Positions 36,104 to 44,609 are shown, numbered from the stretch's first letter. The stretch is 64,000 nt of DNA from JAAETI01 sp964195945 (GCA_964195945.1 CAXMRC010000201.1:40548-104547), one strand, 5' to 3'. Numbers and translations: made by a program. Notes: generated by a model from the letters alone, not told the origin.

Positions 36104-36860
36104 ACGTGTCATTCCCTGTCTCGACGTGACCGAAGGACGGGTCGTCAAAGGGGTGAACTTCGTCAATCTCACCGACGAGGGCGACCCCGTGGAACTGGCC
36201 GAACGTTATGTCGCAGAAGGTGCCGACGAGATCTGTTTCCTCGACATCACCGCAACGAGCGACAATCGGGCGACGATGCTCGACGTTGTACGCCGCACGG
36301 CAGAGCATGTCTTTGTGCCGCTGACCGTAGGCGGTGGCATCCGTGCTGTTGAGGACATGAGGGCCGCCTTGCGGGCCGGGGCCGACAAGGTATCAGTCAA
36401 CTCCGCCGCAGTCTTGAATCCGAACCTAATCAATGCCTGTGCGGCGGCTTTCGGATCGCAATGTGTGGTGCTCGCCGTAGATGCCCGTCGCGACGAGAGC
36501 GTCGGTAGCTGGGAAGTGGTCATTCACGGCGGACGAACCCCAACCGGTCTCAAGGCAGTTGCCTGGATCACCGATGCCGTGCAACGAGGTGCCGGAGAGA
36601 TCCTCCTGACCTCGATGGACAGAGATGGCACAAGGGATGGATACGACATCGACCTGCTCGAGGCAGTTCGGAGCGTAGTCTCTGTACCCGTTATCGCCTC
36701 CGGTGGAGCGGGCACCATCGAACATTGCGTTGCAGCGTTGCAGCCGGGTCGGGCCGATGCGGTACTTGCGGCGTCGATATTTCACCGTTCTGAAATCGAA
36801 ATCAGAGACTTGAAGCTAGGGCTTGCCGCAGCAGGACTCCCGGCAAGGATCACACCATGA
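36093..36860 (+). CDS. hisF: Imidazole glycerol phosphate synthase, cyclase subunit
   Basis: 255-residue TIM barrel homologous to HisA. MLRKRVIPCLDVTEGRVVKGVNFVNLTDEGDPVELAERY holds the catalytic Asp (CLDV), FLDITAT and the two phosphate-binding loops VGGGIRAVEDMRAALRAGADKVSVNSAA and IASGGAGTIEHC; DGTRDGYD carries the second catalytic Asp. Uses ammonia from HisH to form imidazole glycerol phosphate and AICAR. GAGGAG precedes the ATG inside hisH. Confidence 0.97.
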   Translation: MLRKRVIPCLDVTEGRVVKGVNFVNLTDEGDPVELAERYVAEGADEICFLDITATSDNRATMLDVVRRTAEHVFVPLTVGGGIRAVEDMRAALRAGADKVSVNSAAVLNPNLINACAAAFGSQCVVLAVDARRDESVGSWEVVIHGGRTPTGLKAVAWITDAVQRGAGEILLTSMDRDGTRDGYDIDLLEAVRSVVSVPVIASGGAGTIEHCVAALQPGRADAVLAASIFHRSEIEIRDLKLGLAAAGLPARITP

Positions 36861-37465
36861 ATGACGTTAGATTCGACAAGGACGGCCTGATTGTTGGCAT
36901 CGTCCAGGACGCCACTACCAGTCAGGTATTGATGGTGGGTTACCTGAACCAGGAGAGCCTCACCTTGACGAGGCAAACAGGCAAGGTCCACTTTTGGAGT
37001 CGATCCCGATCTGAGTTGTGGGAGAAGGGCGCAACCAGCGGCAACTATCTGAAGCTCGTGGATATCAAGGTCGATTGCGACGGAGATGCTCTGCTGATAG
37101 CTGCGGAGCCGGACGGACCCGCGTGCCACACGGGATCGACTAGTTGTTTCTCCGACGTGCCTGCCGGGCAGGGATTCGCGCAGCTCGAGGCGTTATGGGC
37201 AACGATCGCAGATCGGATCGCCTCCCCTAGCCCGGATTCCTATACCGCGGCCCTGGCCGCCGCCGGACCGGACCTCACAGGGCGAAAACTCGTCGAAGAG
37301 GCAACCGAGACACTGATCGCAGCCAAGAACCACGCCGGCGGTGATGCCGCAGAACGGGTGATCGAAGAATCGGCCGATGTTGTCTACCACCTGCTCGCCC
37401 TGTTGGCAGAGCGAGGGATTCCTGCGGCCGCGGTCATCAAGGAACTCGACAATCGGGCCCAGTGA
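36857..37465 (+). CDS. hisI: Bifunctional phosphoribosyl-AMP cyclohydrolase / phosphoribosyl-ATP pyrophosphatase
   Basis: Steps two and three of the pathway in one 202-residue chain (HisIE). N-terminal HisI zinc enzyme: GYLNQESLTLTRQTGKVHFWSRSRSELWEKGATSGN, VDCDGDALLIAAEPDGPACHTGSTSCF. From ~residue 120 a HisE MazG-like all-helical domain: SYTAALAAAGPDLTGRKLVEEATETLIAAKN and ERVIEESADVVYHLLALL with the acidic Mg site. Many actinobacteria encode HisI and HisE separately; the fusion is more like enterobacteria. Last his gene. Confidence 0.96.
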   Translation: MNDVRFDKDGLIVGIVQDATTSQVLMVGYLNQESLTLTRQTGKVHFWSRSRSELWEKGATSGNYLKLVDIKVDCDGDALLIAAEPDGPACHTGSTSCFSDVPAGQGFAQLEALWATIADRIASPSPDSYTAALAAAGPDLTGRKLVEEATETLIAAKNHAGGDAAERVIEESADVVYHLLALLAERGIPAAAVIKELDNRAQ

Positions 37466-37500
37466 CATCGCTGGCCGCCATGTCGCTTACACTCGCTCGA

Positions 37501-37986
37501 ATGCGCCGTCTCCTTATGGTTCTTGTCTTGCCCTTGTTTGCCGCTTCTTGTAGTGGGTCCGATGTCGATATCTCCAACGTGCCTGAGCTTGCGACGATCA
37601 ACACCGCCGCTCTCGAAACGTTGCTGGCTGAGTCAACAACGCCTGTCATCGTCAATGTGTGGGCCTCGTGGTGTGTGCCATGTCGCTCCGAGGCCCCGCT
37701 GCTCGAGAAGGCCGCAGAGTCGACAGGAGCCGCCGTGCTGTTCATCGGCCTGAATGTTCGCGACGACCAGGCCGGGGCTAGGGGTTTTATCGCAGAGTTC
37801 TTTTCTGCAGCTCCTATCCAACATCTCTTCGACCCAGATGGCGGCATCCCGCTCGAGCTTGGCGGAAGCCGCGGCGTCCCGCTCACCTTCTTTTATGCCC
37901 CTGGCGGCGAACTCGTCAACTTGCACAGCGGCGTCATCGACGAACGAACCCTGGCTTTGCAGATCGACGAAATCCTGAGCCGCTAA
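37501..37986 (+). CDS. TlpA-like thioredoxin-fold lipoprotein (CxxC)
   Basis: 161 residues. Signal with lipobox FAASC (Cys17) then the thioredoxin fold with active site WASWCVPCRSE (Cys58, Cys61) and the cis-proline SRGVPLTFF. An extracytoplasmic thiol-disulfide oxidoreductase of the TlpA/ResA group, probably reducing or handling exported proteins. An upstream GTG at 37462 overlaps the hisIE stop, but the signal peptide favours ATG 37501. Its TAA overlaps the start of the Lgt-like gene. Confidence 0.87.
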   Translation: MRRLLMVLVLPLFAASCSGSDVDISNVPELATINTAALETLLAESTTPVIVNVWASWCVPCRSEAPLLEKAAESTGAAVLFIGLNVRDDQAGARGFIAEFFSAAPIQHLFDPDGGIPLELGGSRGVPLTFFYAPGGELVNLHSGVIDERTLALQIDEILSR

Positions 37987-38675
37987 TGGAATTCAGCCTT
38001 CTCGGAGCAGTGTTCGTTGCGATGGTTTTGCTCTACGTCACGTTGTATTGGGAAGCACGTCGTGGCAACGCTGTTTCATGCAGCCGGAACCTATGGGACT
38101 TGGCTCTCACCGCCGTGCTCGTGGGTGTATTCGTTGGGCGAGTCGCCGCGATGGTCGATGCCGGCGTCAATCCCATCACTCATCCCGGTGATCTCATCAT
38201 CATCCGCGGTGGTGTAGCCACCGGGCCCGCAACCGTCGCTGCGTTGGCAACGGCGGCCTGGATTGGTCGCAAAGAGCTATGGCCCGTGCTGGATGGCCTG
38301 GCTGCGGCTGCGCTTGCCGGGTTGGGCGGGTGGCATGCTGGCTGCGTCGTCAGGGATGCTTGCCTGGGGACACCAAGTGACCTGCCGTGGGCGATCGCCC
38401 AAGAAGGGAGTGCGGTCACCCGTCACCCTGTCGAGATCTATGCCGCACTTGGTCTCGTCATTGCCGCAGCAGCGATAGCAGTATGGCGGATGAAGGGCAG
38501 ACCCGCCCCTGGAATGCCGGCGGGCCTCGCACTCGCCGCTGCAGGCCTGGCCCGTCTAGCCACGGAGCCGCTACGGCCCACCCTCGCCGGCGGCCCGGTT
38601 GGATGGTACGTCGCTGGCTTGCTGGTGGGTGTCGGACTTGTGGCGTGGCGTGGAACCCAACGTCATCTCGAGTAG
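37986..38675 (+). CDS. Degenerate prolipoprotein diacylglyceryl transferase (Lgt) homologue
   Basis: 229 residues, six or seven hydrophobic helices. Order of motifs follows Lgt: GRVAAMVDAG, HPGDLIIIRGGVATGPATVAA (the GGxxxxG loop), a stretch GTPSDLPWAIA and TRHPVEIYAALGLV equal to the HPTQLYE motif. The essential GRxGNFxNxE of Lgt is replaced by LGGWHAGCVVRDACLG, with two cysteines, so transfer of diacylglycerol is doubtful. It overlaps the TlpA-like gene, which suggests a shared job, possibly as a membrane electron or thiol partner (inference). Confidence 0.65.
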   Translation: MEFSLLGAVFVAMVLLYVTLYWEARRGNAVSCSRNLWDLALTAVLVGVFVGRVAAMVDAGVNPITHPGDLIIIRGGVATGPATVAALATAAWIGRKELWPVLDGLAAAALAGLGGWHAGCVVRDACLGTPSDLPWAIAQEGSAVTRHPVEIYAALGLVIAAAAIAVWRMKGRPAPGMPAGLALAAAGLARLATEPLRPTLAGGPVGWYVAGLLVGVGLVAWRGTQRHLE

Positions 38676-38876
38676 ATGCGGTGGTCCCCCGCCCCACTTG
38701 CGGAGATCCGCGCGTGTCGCAGCAACTCCGTGTAGGTTCTTGTTGAGACGTCCTATGGGAAGGACAGGGGAAGACACCGGGTAGTCGGAGCAGCTACGGC
38801 TCGCATAATCGTTGTATCAATTTCGCCTGGTTCGCATCTTGTAGGACAGGTATCGAGCTACACGGAAGGATCTATC

Positions 38877-39791
38877 TTGGATCAACAACCAACCATCAGC
38901 GTCTCGCGACGCACAGTACGACTGGCACTCGCATTCGCAGTCATCTTGGCCGTACTGGCCCCAGTTGCCGTAATCGCGGCAGGGGGAACGTTCGTCGACG
39001 ACGACACGTCAATTTTCGAAGCAAATATCGAGTGGATGGCCGCCAACGGCATCACGTCTGGATGCGGTCCGGACACGTACTGTCCGGAGGACGGCGTTAC
39101 CCGCGGCGAGATGGCGGCGTTCATGCAACGCCTGGCAACCAAGAAGGTCGTTGATGCAGCTACTGCTGTCGAGGCCGACAACGCCACAACAGCCGACAAC
39201 GCCACAACAGCCGACAACGCTGGCGCCGTCGACGGTTACGACGCCAACGATCTCAACCGCGTCGCCTATGACATCGATGAGAGCGGCAGCCCGGTAACGA
39301 TCGCCGGCTTTGTCGCCGTGGAGACGATGATGTCAGTGGAGATCACTGCCCCCCGCGGCGGGTATATCACCATCGCTGGCCACGTGGGACTGACCCACGA
39401 CGCTAACACCGTGGGTGCAACATTGTGCGACATCAGCGTCGATGACATCGACGGCAACCCGGGCGCCGACATCCTCGATGGTTCGCGCAGCACCGAGTTC
39501 ACTGCAGTAGCCGGTGAAGTGGAGACATGCTCTACGCATGCAGCGTTCTCAACCTTGTTCGGCGGCACCTACACGGTCAACTTCGATGTTGCCGTCGTCC
39601 TCGACAGCGTTAACGCAGATCAGGGCACCCTCATCGTTCAGTACACGCCGTTCAATGGCAACGGCACCGGGCCACTGATCATCATCCTGCCACCGATCAT
39701 CACGTTGGGCGAGATTGCCGATGAACTGGCAGTCGTCAACCCAGAGATCGCAGCGCAACTACCCGAAATCAAGGCCGCACTCAACAGCTAA
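38877..39791 (+). CDS. SLH-domain surface protein
   Basis: 304 residues from a TTG start with GGAAGGA eight bases upstream. A single hydrophobic helix (LALAFAVILAVLAPVAVIAAG) is a signal or anchor. Residues ~40-90 (FVDDDTSIFEANIEWMAANGITSGCGPDTYCPEDGVTRGEMAAFMQRLA) form one S-layer homology repeat of the type common in Acidimicrobiia-like genomes. A short DNATTADNATTADNA repeat links to a ~170-residue beta-rich domain with cysteines and a Pro/Ile-rich end. Role in the cell surface is inferred. Followed by a strong terminator. Confidence 0.8.
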   Translation: MDQQPTISVSRRTVRLALAFAVILAVLAPVAVIAAGGTFVDDDTSIFEANIEWMAANGITSGCGPDTYCPEDGVTRGEMAAFMQRLATKKVVDAATAVEADNATTADNATTADNAGAVDGYDANDLNRVAYDIDESGSPVTIAGFVAVETMMSVEITAPRGGYITIAGHVGLTHDANTVGATLCDISVDDIDGNPGADILDGSRSTEFTAVAGEVETCSTHAAFSTLFGGTYTVNFDVAVVLDSVNADQGTLIVQYTPFNGNGTGPLIIILPPIITLGEIADELAVVNPEIAAQLPEIKAALNS

Positions 39792-39813
39792 ACCGCGTAG
39801 CACCATCTAACCG

Positions 39814-39848
39814 GAAGGACCGGGGCATTTGCCCCGGTCCTTCTCTTT
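39814..39848 (+). terminator. Intrinsic terminator of the SLH gene
   Basis: GAAGGACCGGGGC pairs with GCCCCGGTCCTTC around a four-base ATTT loop, followed by TCTTT. It ends the SLH gene 23 bp after its stop. Confidence 0.85.
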
Positions 39849-40149
39849 GGCCTGAGGAGGTGGAGCTCGCACCGACATTCAAGCCTATATCCCTTGGCAC
39901 CGTATTTGAATCGCACCGCGTGGCATCCGACCCCGCTCCCGGTACCCACACCCGCCGGTTGATGGCAGATGGCTTCAACGGCTCTCTGGAATATCGGGTC
40001 CGCAACGCCAATCTCACTGTCGTCGAAATGGGATGGTCCTGTCCGTAGGATCCGAACTCGACCAATCCTTGACAGGACACGACGGATGTGGGGGCAACAG
40101 CCCCCCACGTTCAATTCAACTGAACAATGATGTCTTCAGCGAAAGCGTC
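39849..40149 (+). other. Gene-poor stretch of about 300 bp
   Basis: No convincing gene is seen. A 62-codon frame at 39860-40048 has no family character and no upstream ribosome site. A hairpin GTGGGG/CCCCAC near 40088-40108 and a small repeat GTTCA/TGAAC at 40109-40125 lie close to the end of the minus-strand selenoprotein gene and may act as its terminator. Confidence 0.4.
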
Positions 40150-40761
40150 TCAGAGGCTTGCTAGATAGTCGAATCTCTCGCGGAGGCCGTCCTCGCCAAG
40201 CGTGCCGTACCAGCCCTCAACGATGATGTCGTCCCCGGTGATCATGACCGAGGCGGGTTGTCCAAAGATGTCATAGAGCTCCCAAATCGACTCGTCAAAG
40301 CCCCAGACGACGTTGTCGGTGAGTAGCTCTTCGGCTCGCTGGGCCGTTGGCTCGAGATCGCTTCTGCCGGCTACAGCTACAAACTTGATCTTGTCTTGGT
40401 AATCCGACGCAACTGCATCGATCACGGGAAGCTCCCGCTTACAGCTCGATCACCACTCCGCCCAGAACACGATGTAGACCGGCTTCTGCTCGCCCTCTAG
40501 CGAGAACACCGACCCGTCCGACAGGGCAAGCTCGAACGCAGGGGCGGGTGGGCCCTCGAACGAAGGGGTCGCCGGGGCAGCAGTGGATGGCACCGTGGAT
40601 CCGTCACCCGTCGATTCGCTGGTGGCTGGCGCTGTGGTGGTGCTCTCGGCGGGAGCCGAAGCGGCTATGGATGTAGACGTGGTTGTCGATGAATCCGCTG
40701 CTCCCCCGCCGCAAGCGGCGATCACCAGAGCTACGGACACGGGCAGTAGAAGCTTTCGCAT
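40150..40761 (-). CDS. TlpA-like thioredoxin-fold lipoprotein with in-frame TGA (candidate selenoprotein, UxxC)
   Basis: Read through one TGA (40452-40450), the frame gives 203 residues. Lipobox VIAAC (Cys17), a Ser/Thr/Ala/Pro linker to ~65, then a full thioredoxin fold: PAPAFELALSDGSVFSLEGE, VYIVFWAEW, stop-as-Sec104, SSC (Cys107) KRELPVIDAV, and the cis-Pro loop IFGQPASVMI. The TGA sits exactly at the first Cys of the WCxxC motif of TlpA-like proteins, and a hairpin follows at the spacing of a bacterial SECIS. The fold is intact on both sides, arguing against a decayed gene. Nonsense mutation is the alternative; no sel genes are in the window. Confidence 0.72.
40417..40452 (-). promoter_or_regulatory. 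Candidate bacterial SECIS hairpin
   Basis: Just 3' of the UGA, CGGGA pairs with UCCCG around loop GCU, and an outer stem AUCGA (starting with the A of UGA) pairs with UCGAU. The apical loop starts 17 nt after UGA and has G as its first base, within the known limits for bacterial SECIS elements bound by SelB. The stem is short; folding should be computed. Confidence 0.5.
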
Positions 40762-40843
40762 GCCGAGACCATAGCCAGGTCTGTACGGCTAGCGCTACGA
40801 ACCTTGCATTAGTTCAGCGGATGTTCACACTCGGGACTGCAGC

Positions 40844-40871
40844 GTTGGGCGACCCCATCTGGTCGCCCAAC
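40844..40871 (-). terminator. Hairpin after the acyl-CoA ligase gene
   Basis: A perfect 11-bp stem GTTGGGCGACC / GGTCGCCCAAC with a 6-base loop lies 7 bp past the stop. There is no T-run, so it may be a weak or factor-dependent terminator. Confidence 0.5.
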
Positions 40872-40878
40872 GGGCCGC

Positions 40879-42582
40879 TTACTCCGCCTGCTTGGCTTTC
40901 TCTTCTGCCATCAGCTCTCTCCGCAAGACCTTGCCAACAAACGTCTTGGGAAGCTCCTCGCGGAAGTCAATCGACCGGGGCAGCTTGTAACGCGCCAACC
41001 GATCTCTGCAGAACTCAATCAGCTCGTCTTCCGTGGCACTCTTGCCATCTTCGAGAACTACGAACGCCTTGACCCGCTGGTCCTGACCCCCCACCGGAAT
41101 GCCGATGACGCCCACATCGATAACACCTGGATGTTCGAACAACGCATCCTCGACCTCGCGGGGATAGACGTTGAATCCGCCTGCAGCCAGAATCATGTCC
41201 TTCTTGCGATCCACGATGGCGAAACGGCCCTGATCGTCCATAACTGCGACGTCGCCCGTGTGCAGCCACACCTTGCCGTCATCGTCGGTGCGCAACACAT
41301 CGCGCGTTGCGTCTGGCATGTTCCAATACCCCTGCATGACCTGGGGCCCGCTGATGCATAGGACACCACGATCACCGGGCTCGACCAAGCGTGTCTCGGT
41401 GTCTTCATCGACGATTCGGCAATCCGTGTTGGGGAGCGGAAATCCGATCATTCCGGTCTCCGCCGTACCGTCGAGCGGGTTGGCATGGGTTACCGGCGAA
41501 GCCTCGCTCAGCCCATATCCTTCGACAAGCCGCCCACCAGTGATTGCCTCGAAGTTCCGTTTCACCTCGGGGGGGAGCGCTGCCGCACCCGAGATGCACC
41601 AATTGATCGAGGATACGTCGTACTTGCCGCTTGTCACATCACGATGACGAGTGATCGCCGAGTAGAGGGTGGGAACGCCGGGAAAATATGTCGGATGGTG
41701 AGCATCGATCACTTTCAACAGATTGCCAAGATCCCTTGCATCAGGAATCAGCAACTGGGTATATCCGGCGGAGATCGAGTGATTCATTGCCACGGTGGCC
41801 GAGTAGCTGTGGGTCAACGGCAATGCGGTCAGCATTACCTCATTGCCTTCCACGGCCTCGGGTGCCCACGCTCTGGTTTGATGGGCGTTGGCCATCATGT
41901 TCTCGTGGGTCAACATCGCACCCTTAGGCACTCCGGTTGTTCCGCCGGTGTACATGAGCATGGCCAAGTCTCCCGACGTCACATCGACCTGTAGCGGAGC
42001 ATGATCGGCGAGCACCTCGGACCATGCATACGTGTTGGCGTCGGAACCGAAGTCGGCCCTGTGCCCGCCCTTGCGCTCTTTGAGAACCGTGAACAACGCC
42101 TTGAGCGGCCCCTTGAAGTACTCCTTGATATTGGTCACGATCACATGCTCGATTGGTGTATCGGCTTGGGCCTGCTTTACGCGGTCATACATCATCGTGA
42201 GCGCAATCGCGAACCGTGAACCCGCATCGCTCGCTTGGTGCGCAAACTCAGCTGCGGTGTAAAGAGGGTTCGATGGAACCGCGACCGCACCACATCGCCA
42301 TACCGCCTCGTAGGCCATCACGAGTTGCGGACAGTTCGGCATGAATAGCGACACACGGTCGCCGGGAGCGAGTCCCTTGTCTTGCAGCCCCGCCGCAAGC
42401 TGGTCAACTATTTCGTCAACCTGACGGTAAGAGAGGCTGCGATCAAAGAACACCAACGCCGGCTTGTCGGGAAATTTCGCAGCCGACGCTCTTAACAAGT
42501 TGTCGAGGGGCCCATCCGGCCAGGTGACTTCAGCGGGTACACCGTCTGGGTAGTTCTGATGCCACAGCTTGACCTCGTCCAT
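40879..42582 (-). CDS. fadD: Long-chain fatty-acid-CoA ligase (FadD-like)
   Basis: AMP-forming acyl-CoA synthetase, 567 residues, activating fatty acids with ATP and CoA. Motifs: P-loop MYTGGTTGVPKGAMLTHENM, YGLSEASPVTHANP, the hinge-proximal TGDVAVMDDQGRFAIVDRKKDMILAAGGFNVYPREVEDAL, and catalytic Lys near the end in RSIDFREELPKTFVGKVLRREL. Start chosen at MDEVKLWHQN with a GAGGGAA ribosome site; the frame extends 11 codons upstream into trpD. Only 7 bp after trpD, so the two genes are cotranscribed without an obvious functional link. Confidence 0.93.
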   Translation of the reverse strand: MDEVKLWHQNYPDGVPAEVTWPDGPLDNLLRASAAKFPDKPALVFFDRSLSYRQVDEIVDQLAAGLQDKGLAPGDRVSLFMPNCPQLVMAYEAVWRCGAVAVPSNPLYTAAEFAHQASDAGSRFAIALTMMYDRVKQAQADTPIEHVIVTNIKEYFKGPLKALFTVLKERKGGHRADFGSDANTYAWSEVLADHAPLQVDVTSGDLAMLMYTGGTTGVPKGAMLTHENMMANAHQTRAWAPEAVEGNEVMLTALPLTHSYSATVAMNHSISAGYTQLLIPDARDLGNLLKVIDAHHPTYFPGVPTLYSAITRHRDVTSGKYDVSSINWCISGAAALPPEVKRNFEAITGGRLVEGYGLSEASPVTHANPLDGTAETGMIGFPLPNTDCRIVDEDTETRLVEPGDRGVLCISGPQVMQGYWNMPDATRDVLRTDDDGKVWLHTGDVAVMDDQGRFAIVDRKKDMILAAGGFNVYPREVEDALFEHPGVIDVGVIGIPVGGQDQRVKAFVVLEDGKSATEDELIEFCRDRLARYKLPRSIDFREELPKTFVGKVLRRELMAEEKAKQAE

Positions 42583-42589
42583 GATTCCC

Positions 42590-43615
42590 TCATTCGCCTT
42601 CGTTGGAGAAGGCAACTGCCTTATCCAGTACCAACATCGCGCTGCCCGAGTCGACAGACTTTGCGGCCAGGATCATCGCATCCGCGAATCCGTCGGCTAG
42701 CCCTGCAACGACAATGGCTGGGGCGGCGTTGACTAGCGCGATGTCTCGTTTCGGACCCACCGCCCCTTGGAGAATCGACCTTGTAATCTGAACGTTCTCT
42801 CTGGCGTCTCCGCCACGGAGATGCTCAATTCTTGACCGTTGGACACCAAAATCTTCTGGCGTGAATTCGGCGTGAGTGATTTCACCGTTGCGGAGCCGGT
42901 AGATAAATGAGGGACCGGTTGTCGTTAGCTCGTCCAGGCCATCCTCGCCGTAGAAGACGAAAGCGGATTCTGCTCCGAGATTGGCCAGCACTGTGACCAT
43001 CAGTTCGGCCATCCGGGGGTCAGACACTCCCAGCGCGTACAGCCTGGCGTTGGCTGGGTTACAGAGCGGGCCGAGAAAGTTAAAGACTGTGCGGAACCCG
43101 AGTTGGCGTCGTACCGGGCCGGCGTGGCGCATCGCGGGGTGGTAGAGCGGAGCGAAAAAGAAACCGAAACCGATCTCTTTCACCATCCGCACCGTTAGCT
43201 CAGGGGTGGCGTTCAGATCGAATCCGAGAGCTTCAAGCAGATCTGCAGACCCTGTGGGCGACGAAGCGGCACGATTGCCGTGTTTGGCAATCTTCACACC
43301 CGCACCCGCAGCAATAAACGCAGCGGTTGTCGAGATGTTGAATGTGCCCGACCTGTCACCACCGGTGCCGACCAAATCGACGACAGGCTCGCCGACTTCG
43401 ACGTTAACTGCCGCCGATCGCATTGCTTCGACAAATCCGGTCATCTCATCTGCGGTTTCGCCCTTGGCACGCAGAGCGGTGAGCAACGCGGCAATCTGAG
43501 CCTCGGTGGCTTCTCCTGCCATGATCGTGTCCATGACGGCCCGTGCCTCAACCTGATCAAGGTTGTCGCCATCGAGGAGGCTGGAGAATACGTCGGACCA
43601 TGAAACTGCTGTCAT
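42590..43615 (-). CDS. trpD: Anthranilate phosphoribosyltransferase
   Basis: Second step of tryptophan synthesis: transfers the PRPP ribosyl group to anthranilate. 341 residues; LVGTGGDRSGTFNISTTAAFIAAGAGVKIAKHGNRAASSPTGSADLLEALG holds the PRPP-binding GTGGD and KHGNR loops, and FFFAPLYHPAMRHAGPVRRQLGFRTVFNFLGPLCNPA is the core motif. It stands alone, without other trp genes, a usual situation in actinobacteria. A TrpD2-type paralogue is unlikely given these exact motifs. Confidence 0.95.
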   Translation of the reverse strand: MTAVSWSDVFSSLLDGDNLDQVEARAVMDTIMAGEATEAQIAALLTALRAKGETADEMTGFVEAMRSAAVNVEVGEPVVDLVGTGGDRSGTFNISTTAAFIAAGAGVKIAKHGNRAASSPTGSADLLEALGFDLNATPELTVRMVKEIGFGFFFAPLYHPAMRHAGPVRRQLGFRTVFNFLGPLCNPANARLYALGVSDPRMAELMVTVLANLGAESAFVFYGEDGLDELTTTGPSFIYRLRNGEITHAEFTPEDFGVQRSRIEHLRGGDARENVQITRSILQGAVGPKRDIALVNAAPAIVVAGLADGFADAMILAAKSVDSGSAMLVLDKAVAFSNEGE

Positions 43616-43678
43616 GTCTCGCGACGCTAGCAGTCGGTTGATAGCCTCCGAATTTGGGGCTTGCCATCCAAATTGACG

Positions 43679-44269
43679 TCAGCCGCCGCGTTGCATTGGC
43701 TCGAGGCCTCCGCTGCTTCTGATTGCCTGTTGGAGACCTTCGAGATGCTGGAACAGTTCGAGCCCATGGTCGAAGCTATACGTGACAGAGTCCACGTCAA
43801 CGGGGCCTTGCGCCGTGTGGAAGCGGACATTCACATCGATTCCATCGAAACACCCTTGGCACGTTCCCGGTTCAAGCTGAGTTCGTAGGTCAGCGAAATC
43901 CGTGTCGGAGATGATCCGAGCCAGCGTGTGGACATCGGCCCGACCGACCAATTCCGCGCCGGATACAGCATCGGGCACCGCCAGAACGTCGGCCGGATCA
44001 GTGCGGAACACGCCGAACGACCCGTCAGACATGACAAGGGTTGTCGAGCAGTTGGGTCCCATCATGAAACACCCGCCCGTCTCTGCGATCACCAATAGCG
44101 GTACAGGCTCCGCAAGAACAGGCACCACCGTCGCGGCTGTGGCAACCGTTGTGGAAGTCACCTTTGGCTGTGGCGACGACACCTCGTCGGCCCCGGCAGA
44201 TCCAGCTTCACCACAGGACGCCAAAACAAGTGCAATTACCAGCATGACGGGGGCGGTTTTTCTATTCAT
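43679..44269 (-). CDS. Hypothetical lipoprotein
   Basis: 196 residues. MNRKTAPVMLVIALVLASC is a lipoprotein signal with lipobox LASC. The mature part has PVLAEPVPLLVIAETGGCFMMGPNCSTTLVMSDGSFGVFRTD, and a YSFDHGLELFQHLEGLQQAI C-terminal helix; two cysteine pairs may form disulfides. No family is recognised. Gene ends 63 bp before trpD starts on the same strand. Confidence 0.75.
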   Translation of the reverse strand: MNRKTAPVMLVIALVLASCGEAGSAGADEVSSPQPKVTSTTVATAATVVPVLAEPVPLLVIAETGGCFMMGPNCSTTLVMSDGSFGVFRTDPADVLAVPDAVSGAELVGRADVHTLARIISDTDFADLRTQLEPGTCQGCFDGIDVNVRFHTAQGPVDVDSVTYSFDHGLELFQHLEGLQQAIRSSGGLEPMQRGG

Positions 44270-44336
44270 GCGACTATGACGCTACAACAGCGACGCACGG
44301 TTCCCGGACAGGCGATGTAGCCGCGAGTTTCCCAGC

Positions 44337-44609
44337 CTATGCGGTCTGGCGCTGCAACCTGTGCCGCTGCTTTTCGGTCGTGCCGCCCCAGACTCCAAAG
44401 CGAATTCGCGCCTCGATAGCGAACTCAAGGCAGTCCGCTTGAACCGGGCATCCCTGACAAACCCGGATCGCTTCGCGCTCTCCCTCAGGAGTCGCGGGAA
44501 AGAATACGTCAGGATCACGATCACGACAGACTGCAAAGGCCGCCCAGGGGCGTTCCTCGGTAATAGGGACGTCAAGAGCGTGGCCAACCGCGTCAAAGAG
44601 ATCGTTCAT
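44337..44609 (-). CDS. WhiB-family iron-sulfur transcriptional regulator
   Basis: 90 residues from ATG 44609, with GGAGGTG ribosome site. Four cysteines (28, 51, 54, 60) in the Cys-Xn-Cys-x2-Cys-x5-Cys pattern bind a 4Fe-4S cluster, followed by the GVWGG turn and a basic QRHRLQRQTA tail that binds DNA. WhiB proteins occur only in Actinobacteria and their phages and contact the housekeeping sigma. This one is closest in layout to WhiB1/WhiB2-like regulators; the target genes are not visible. A 16-codon upstream extension is not conserved. Confidence 0.95.
   Translation of the reverse strand: MNDLFDAVGHALDVPITEERPWAAFAVCRDRDPDVFFPATPEGEREAIRVCQGCPVQADCLEFAIEARIRFGVWGGTTEKQRHRLQRQTA

Noticed and set aside
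38676..38876. A possible riboswitch or small RNA ahead of the SLH gene
   Set aside because: Only short weak hairpins are seen and no known riboswitch core was recognised.
39860..40048. A 62-codon frame after the SLH terminator
   Set aside because: No homology, no ribosome site, and it follows directly after a terminator.
40150..40761. Annotating the two frames as separate genes or as a plain pseudogene
   Set aside because: The single in-frame TGA is exactly at the redox cysteine and the rest of the fold is intact, which suits selenocysteine better than decay; the pseudogene option is kept as the stated alternative.
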